A stretch of 54,951 nt of DNA from Oscillospiraceae bacterium (GTDB lineage Bacteria; Bacillota; Clostridia; Oscillospirales; Acutalibacteraceae), in contig JAQXVY010000039.1 of NCBI GenBank assembly GCA_029225165.1, positions 1-54,951 on the forward strand, written 5' to 3'. The translations under genes and the position numbers were made by a program. The stretch's first letter is position 1, and every line of letters begins with the position of its first letter. The notes beneath the pieces are model-generated. The model was not told the origin of the DNA. It worked only from the letters and a program-made list of their open reading frames with translations, and did not search any database. Positions 51,398 to 54,951 of the stretch are shown piece after piece.

Positions 51398-51865
51398 CTA
51401 ATCTATTACCAAATTTCCCATTGATTTTTCACCTGTTACCTTCTCCCCCAGTCTATTTGCCCATCCTTCTTTAAAAAATTAAAAGTATGAAATCTGCTCA
51501 TCTTTTCTCTTTTTATGTAAGTTCGGCAAAAATCCCCATAAAGTTGAAGGCATCCCAATTACAATAAGATATAGTGGACCTAAAATAAGGGACTGTACTG
51601 AATGACCATATTCATGTACAAGAAGTCTTTTAAAAAGTTCATCTTTTGTATACTCAACTTTTAATTTATCATAAAAGTATGGTTCTTTCGTTACAAATAC
51701 AAACATTCCCAAAGAGACACTTGATTTATTATTCCATTCTGTTATTACTGCACCATGATAAAAATAGTGTCTGTCACGAATATGAAGCAAAAAATTTATC
51801 AATCCCAACAAAGACTGTAAAATACCCCATGTACACTGCACGATAAGATATAAAAAATTTTTCAT
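51398..51865 (-). pseudogene. Zinc metalloprotease-like membrane protein with in-frame stop
   Basis: From ATG 51865 (ribosome binding site GGTGGAG eight bases before) the frame encodes 128 residues with two hydrophobic segments and the zinc motif HEYGHSVQS. It ends at TAA 51479-51481 after DEQISYF. Past that stop the same frame continues with FFKEGWANRLGEKVTGEKSM up to TAG at 51398-51400. Relatives carry this continuous C-terminus (Y-x-F-x-x-E-x-WAN-x-LG). A nonsense mutation has therefore probably cut off the last 26 residues. A shortened protein may still be made. Confidence 0.65.
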
Positions 51866-51981
51866 AGTATGTTCTCCACCAAATTCTAACTTTCCGGGTG
51901 CATTTTGGTTGCAAAATTCAATCATCTTTTTTTCGCAAATTGTAAAATGAAGATGCAATAGTAAAAAAATAATATCCAGAG

Positions 51982-52158
51982 CCGGTAGTAATGACGCTTG
52001 TTGAAAGAAAACTTAGGATGTCACTGTGGCTTAAAGTAGAAAACCATACCGCCAAAGCCATAGATAATGCTTTAGCAGAACTTATACCTCAATTCGGTGA
52101 TAAATACAGAGAAGTATTCAAGAGTATCACAGGAGATAACGGCTCTGAATTTGCCAAC
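51982..52158 (+). pseudogene. Fragment of an IS30-family transposase
   Basis: About 59 residues (PVVMTLVERKLRMSLWLKVE through ITGDNGSEFAN) match the central catalytic region of IS30 transposases, including the DNGSEF motif with the second catalytic Asp. Both the start and the end of the gene are missing. After 52158 the frame runs into unrelated sequence and stops at 52251. No inverted repeats of an IS are seen nearby. It is an old remnant, on the plus strand. Confidence 0.85.
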
Positions 52159-52349
52159 TATTGCAATTTGATATTGCAATTTGCGACAATTTTTGTTTTA
52201 ATGAATTTTCAAAAAAAGTATGACTGCAACTTTGACTGCAATTCAACTTAACTTAACTTGACTCAATTTAACTTTAACTAAAAACGGTTTATCCTTGTAA
52301 AACTATGAAAGTCAGTTTTTAAGCCATTTTAGAACAATTTGAGATAAAT
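52159..52349. other. Noncoding interval after the IS30 remnant
   Basis: Contains short tandem repeats such as TTTGACTGCAA and ACTTAACTTAACTTGACTC, but no gene, RNA or regulatory site that I can support. Confidence 0.4.
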
Positions 52350-52374
52350 AAAAGGCGATTGAGAAACCGCCTTA
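52350..52374 (-). terminator. Terminator of tRNA-Leu
   Basis: On the minus strand, AAGGCG and CGCCTT arms around a ten-base loop are followed by TTATTTAT, three bases after the tRNA CCA end. Confidence 0.65.
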
Positions 52375-52376
52375 AT

Positions 52377-52463
52377 TGGTGCGGATAACAGGACTTGAAC
52401 CTGCATGAAATTGCTTTCACATGGACCTGAACCATGCGCGTCTGCCAATTCCGCCATATCCGC
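52377..52463 (-). tRNA. tRNA-Leu (anticodon CAG)
   Basis: Read on the minus strand, GCGGATA pairs with TATCCGC. The D arm is typical of class II (GGCGGAATTGGCAGACGCGC). The anticodon stem CATGG/CCATG encloses a TTCAGGT loop with CAG as anticodon. The long variable arm and T arm (GCAGGTTCAAGTCCTGT) confirm Leu, and the CCA is encoded. Confidence 0.95.
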
Positions 52464-52610
52464 ATATTTAATTTTTCTCTCTGAATTTTTACACGATGGA
52501 GTGCCGAGGTGGGGCTTACTTTCGGTTTAAACTTACTATTCAGCCTAATCCACATATATTCTAACAGGTAAATCTGCTAAAACCAACTCAACATCCTCTC
52601 TATTATACCA

Positions 52611-53006
52611 CTAAAATTCGTCTTGTGCAATAGTAAATAGCTCACAAATTCCGTTTAAACACAAATTATTTTGGATTTCGCCGCATTCACAGCTTTTTGT
52701 TCCCCTTAAGTAGTTGTCACATCCGGCACAAACTTCGTCAATAGCGTTGTTGAGGCTGGTTTTGTAGTCCTCTTTTGTCATTACGGACACATCAGCCTCC
52801 TCAACAAAGTTGATTCTTTGAATGTTTACATATGTTTCCTTTGTGTATTCGTCAATAAAGAAAGGCGGTACTATTCTTTCGTCGGACAGTCTTGTTAGTT
52901 TTACAAAGGTGTTGTAATTTTCTCTTAGGTAATCACCAAATTCTTCAAAATTGTTTACACCTTGGGGATAATAAAAATATTCACCGTCAATAAAAAGTAC
53001 TTTCAT
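52611..53006 (-). CDS. Conserved small Cys-rich protein of the exporter operon
   Basis: A 131-residue soluble protein starting at ATG 53006 with AGGGTG upstream; it overlaps the end of the ATPase gene. N-terminal half: FIDGEYFYYPQGVNNFEEFG. C-terminal half with Cys pairs (VCAGCDNYLRGTKSCECGEI and NNLCLNGICELF) that could bind metal. It has no known family to me. As the third gene of the TagGH-type operon it may be a partner of polysaccharide export, but this is only positional. Confidence 0.6.
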   Translation of the reverse strand: MKVLFIDGEYFYYPQGVNNFEEFGDYLRENYNTFVKLTRLSDERIVPPFFIDEYTKETYVNIQRINFVEEADVSVMTKEDYKTSLNNAIDEVCAGCDNYLRGTKSCECGEIQNNLCLNGICELFTIAQDEF

Positions 53007-53809
53007 CACTTTTTCACCCTTTTTTCCGATTGTAGTTTAGCTTTCTTTGCCTCTTGTTTTTTAATCTTTTCCTCGGCGTCCTTAGCCTTTTGAGCCTCGT
53101 AAACCTCTATTGTTTCGCTTGTTGGACCGTCGTGGATAAGCTTGCCTTTTCTTAAATAAATTGCTCTGTCGCAGATTTCCTGAACAGATGGGGTGGAGTG
53201 GCTTACATAGAGGACTGTTACGCCTTGGGCGATAATTTCCTTAATTTTGCTTTTGCATTTCTTTTTAAAGGCGTTGTCGCCAACAGCCAAAGCCTCGTCA
53301 ACAACGAGAATGTCAGGCTCAATATTAACATTGATAGCAAAGCCCAGACGCATTTTCATACCGGAGCTGTATGTTCTTACAGGCTGGTCAATGTAGTCGC
53401 CAAGCTGTGCAAAGTCAACTATGTTTTCCTCAATTTCCTTTATATATTCGTCCTCAAGACCGAGGATATATCCCTTTAGGTATATGTTTTCTCTGCCTGT
53501 CATTTCAAGTGAAAAGCCTGCTGTAAGCTCGAGGAGGGCTGCAACCTTGCCGTCAACTTCAACTTCGCCTGAGGTGGGGAAGGTAACACCGGTAATCATT
53601 TTAAGCAGTGTACTTTTACCTGCGCCGTTATCGCCTAAAATACCAACGGATTCGCCTTTTTTTATTTCAAAGGAAACATCGTTAAGTGCCTGGTGGATTT
53701 TAGGGTTTTTAGGCTTAATAAAGAGTGCCTTAAATCTTGCCTTGTCGCTCTTGTATAAAATATATTCCTTGGAAACATTTTTGAAAGAGATAATTACATT
53801 ATCATTCAT
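53006..53809 (-). CDS. ABC transporter ATPase for polysaccharide/teichoic acid export (TagH/Wzt-type)
   Basis: A 267-residue ATPase with Walker A GDNGAGKST, signature YSSGMKMRLGFAI, Walker B ILVVDEALAVGD and a His switch SHSTPS. The DEALAVGD and GFAINVNIEPDI pattern is diagnostic of the type that exports O-antigen, teichoic acid or capsule with a TagG-like permease. No substrate-recognition domain follows; the C-terminus is a Lys-rich helix. It is 12 bases downstream of the permease gene and overlaps the small Cys-rich gene by one base. Confidence 0.93.
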   Translation of the reverse strand: MNDNVIISFKNVSKEYILYKSDKARFKALFIKPKNPKIHQALNDVSFEIKKGESVGILGDNGAGKSTLLKMITGVTFPTSGEVEVDGKVAALLELTAGFSLEMTGRENIYLKGYILGLEDEYIKEIEENIVDFAQLGDYIDQPVRTYSSGMKMRLGFAINVNIEPDILVVDEALAVGDNAFKKKCKSKIKEIIAQGVTVLYVSHSTPSVQEICDRAIYLRKGKLIHDGPTSETIEVYEAQKAKDAEEKIKKQEAKKAKLQSEKRVKK

Positions 53810-53821
53810 TTTACTTACTCC

Positions 53822-54712
53822 TTACAGTACATCAGGAAGTGTCTTTCTAAGACTGTTATATTTTCTAACGCCAAAGGCGAAGATAAGTGCAAATTCAGCG
53901 ACAAACACAATAATTTCCCAGTTGATGCCAAGTCCAAAAGGATCAGTTGTGTGACAAGCCCAGAAAGGCTCGTGGTAGATGAATGCCTTGCGGTATGCGT
54001 TTACAAAGAAGTTAATCGGATTAAACAGCATCACAAATTCCAAAATGCCCTGCATATTTGTTTTGGGCAGGTCATAGGAGCTGTAAATAACACCGGTCAG
54101 CCAGAATATACCTGACATTACAGAGGTAATCATTGACTCCAAGTCCTTGCTGAATGCACACATTGGTGCTGTGCTCCAGGTGAGGGACAGGAAGAAAATA
54201 TACATTATCGGACACAGAATGAAGAATTGAAGTGCGTAAAGTGACAAGAACTGTGTGCCATAGCATACATCATAAATTCCCAAAATTACAAGCATTATTC
54301 CTGTAAGCAAAAAGTGTATGTACACTCTTGAAAGGGAAGTGTAGGTGAGTATGGTTGAAACAGGGAACTTAACCTTGGTTACAAATTGCCTGTTTTGTCT
54401 GATAGCCTTTGCACCGTGGGTTATGCTCTCGGAGATAAACCACCATGGAATAAAACCGGTGAGCATAAAGATAAAACGGTTAAAGTACTGTACAGTACCA
54501 TCCGGCATTGCAATGTCAACCCTACCTAAATTCTTAATGCCTACCGTAAAGGCAAACCAGTATACGAACAGGGTGAATGCCGGTTTAATAACTGCCCAGA
54601 ATGGGCCGATAGCCGCACCCTTATATTGTTTTATTAATTCAGTTTTTGAAAGCTTGAAAATCTGCTTCCAAAAATGTCTGTGTTCATTAAGTATAGTAAA
54701 AATATTAATCAC
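53822..54712 (-). CDS. ABC transporter permease for polysaccharide/teichoic acid export (TagG/Wzm-type)
   Basis: A 296-residue permease with six predicted membrane helices. It has the family motifs ELIKQYKGAAIGPFWAVIKP and PWWFISESITHGAKAIRQNR. The start is GTG 54712, 11 bases behind AGGAAG. With the following ATPase it forms the complete exporter of a lipid-linked wall or surface polysaccharide. Which polymer is exported cannot be told; no glycosyltransferases lie in the window. It is the first gene of a three-gene operon with a clear promoter. Confidence 0.92.
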   Translation of the reverse strand: MINIFTILNEHRHFWKQIFKLSKTELIKQYKGAAIGPFWAVIKPAFTLFVYWFAFTVGIKNLGRVDIAMPDGTVQYFNRFIFMLTGFIPWWFISESITHGAKAIRQNRQFVTKVKFPVSTILTYTSLSRVYIHFLLTGIMLVILGIYDVCYGTQFLSLYALQFFILCPIMYIFFLSLTWSTAPMCAFSKDLESMITSVMSGIFWLTGVIYSSYDLPKTNMQGILEFVMLFNPINFFVNAYRKAFIYHEPFWACHTTDPFGLGINWEIIVFVAEFALIFAFGVRKYNSLRKTLPDVL

Positions 54713-54762
54713 CGTACTTCCTATTAATTACGATATGGTGTGATAGTACACATTACTAATGT

Positions 54763-54791
54763 ATTATAAATCAAATATAGTGTAAAGTCAA
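54763..54791 (-). promoter_or_regulatory. Promoter of the exporter operon
   Basis: On the minus strand TTGACT (54786-54791), 17 bases, then TATAAT (54763-54768), about 50 bases before the GTG start. Confidence 0.75.
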
Positions 54792-54822
54792 ATTATGTAA
54801 CATATTTTTAATTAGGTCAGCA

Positions 54823-54857
54823 AAAAAATCCCCTGTGAAATCACAGGGGATTTTTTA
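54823..54857. terminator. Bidirectional terminator at the right edge
   Basis: AAAAAATCCCCTGTGA and TCACAGGGGATTTTTT arms with a two-base gap form a strong hairpin with A/T runs on both sides. It ends the minus-strand gene at the edge. Confidence 0.93.
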
Positions 54858-54911
54858 TTGAGGAATTATTTAAGAAATTAATTCCGTAATTTTGTTACAT
54901 AATGGACTTTA

Positions 54912-54950
54912 TCAGCCCCAAGAGCCTACACCGCTTCCGGTAGCTGTGTA
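54912..54950 (-). CDS. C-terminal end of a small peptide gene (partial)
   Basis: On the minus strand the last 12 codons before a TGA (54912-54914) read YTATGSGVGSWG. A strong terminator follows about 55 bases further. The Ala-Thr-Gly-Ser-Gly stretch recalls the ASASG end of the peptide at 294-389. A second small peptide gene of the same general type is therefore possible, though only its end is visible. Confidence 0.4.
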   Translation of the reverse strand, partial: YTATGSGVGSWG

Positions 54951-54951
54951 T

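Overview
The window looks like a chromosome segment of a low-GC, Gram-positive gut anaerobe, most likely a Ruminococcus-like member of the Oscillospiraceae/Ruminococcaceae. This is an inference. The supporting signs are a dockerin module, BspA-like and Fn3-bearing surface proteins, a trimeric electron-bifurcating [FeFe] hydrogenase, AdhE behind a Rex-type operator, AGGAGG ribosome binding sites and strong intrinsic terminators. Both ends cut through genes.

Layout. 1-5.2 kb: the end of a surface protein, a 31-residue orphan peptide with perfect signals, mntP, adhE and an APH-like kinase. 5.4-12.3 kb: a cobalamin riboswitch followed by a B12-uptake operon. It encodes a dockerin-bearing transcobalamin-like (DUF4430) protein, a small HEAR-like protein, a membrane-anchored alpha/alpha-toroid protein, a membrane-anchored DUF4430 protein, and the ECF transporter parts EcfT, fused EcfA-A and an S component. 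12.36-15.2 kb: copper homeostasis, with CsoR, its operator, and CopA carrying a C-terminal CopZ-like domain that has its own internal start signal. 15.4-18.9 kb: a membrane LuxR-type regulator and two genes whose promoters share a precisely spaced tandem site. 19.1-24.6 kb: an SPFH / zinc-ribbon / TPM cluster related to Bacillus YdjGHI. 25.0 kb: tRNA-Pro(GGG), followed by an accessory stretch of orphan, HD, HEAT and small-lipoprotein genes up to 29.7 kb. 29.8-37.5 kb: L,D-transpeptidase, cysteine synthase, ArsC/Spx-like protein, HtrA protease, a sigma/anti-sigma-like pair and two membrane proteins. 37.7-41.9 kb: hydABC. 42-52.3 kb: a decayed region with an AbiEi-like remnant, an SDR-type reductase, a 1543-residue LRR/Ig-like surface protein, two XRE regulators, a metalloprotease pseudogene and an IS30 fragment. 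52.4-54.7 kb: tRNA-Leu(CAG) and a TagGH-type polysaccharide exporter. The last bases hold the end of a second small peptide gene.

Two things stand out. First, eight copies of a dispersed hairpin element (104-172 bp) have GGAAACACTG terminal inverted repeats. Five full-length copies have perfect 4-bp target duplications, and several show compensatory base changes in their stems. One has split a terminator hairpin from its U-tract. Second, the riboswitch-controlled operon encodes, as separate surface proteins, the two domain types that form vertebrate intrinsic factor and transcobalamin: an alpha/alpha barrel and a DUF4430 beta domain. They sit next to an ECF transporter, which suggests a split, cell-surface B12 capture system.
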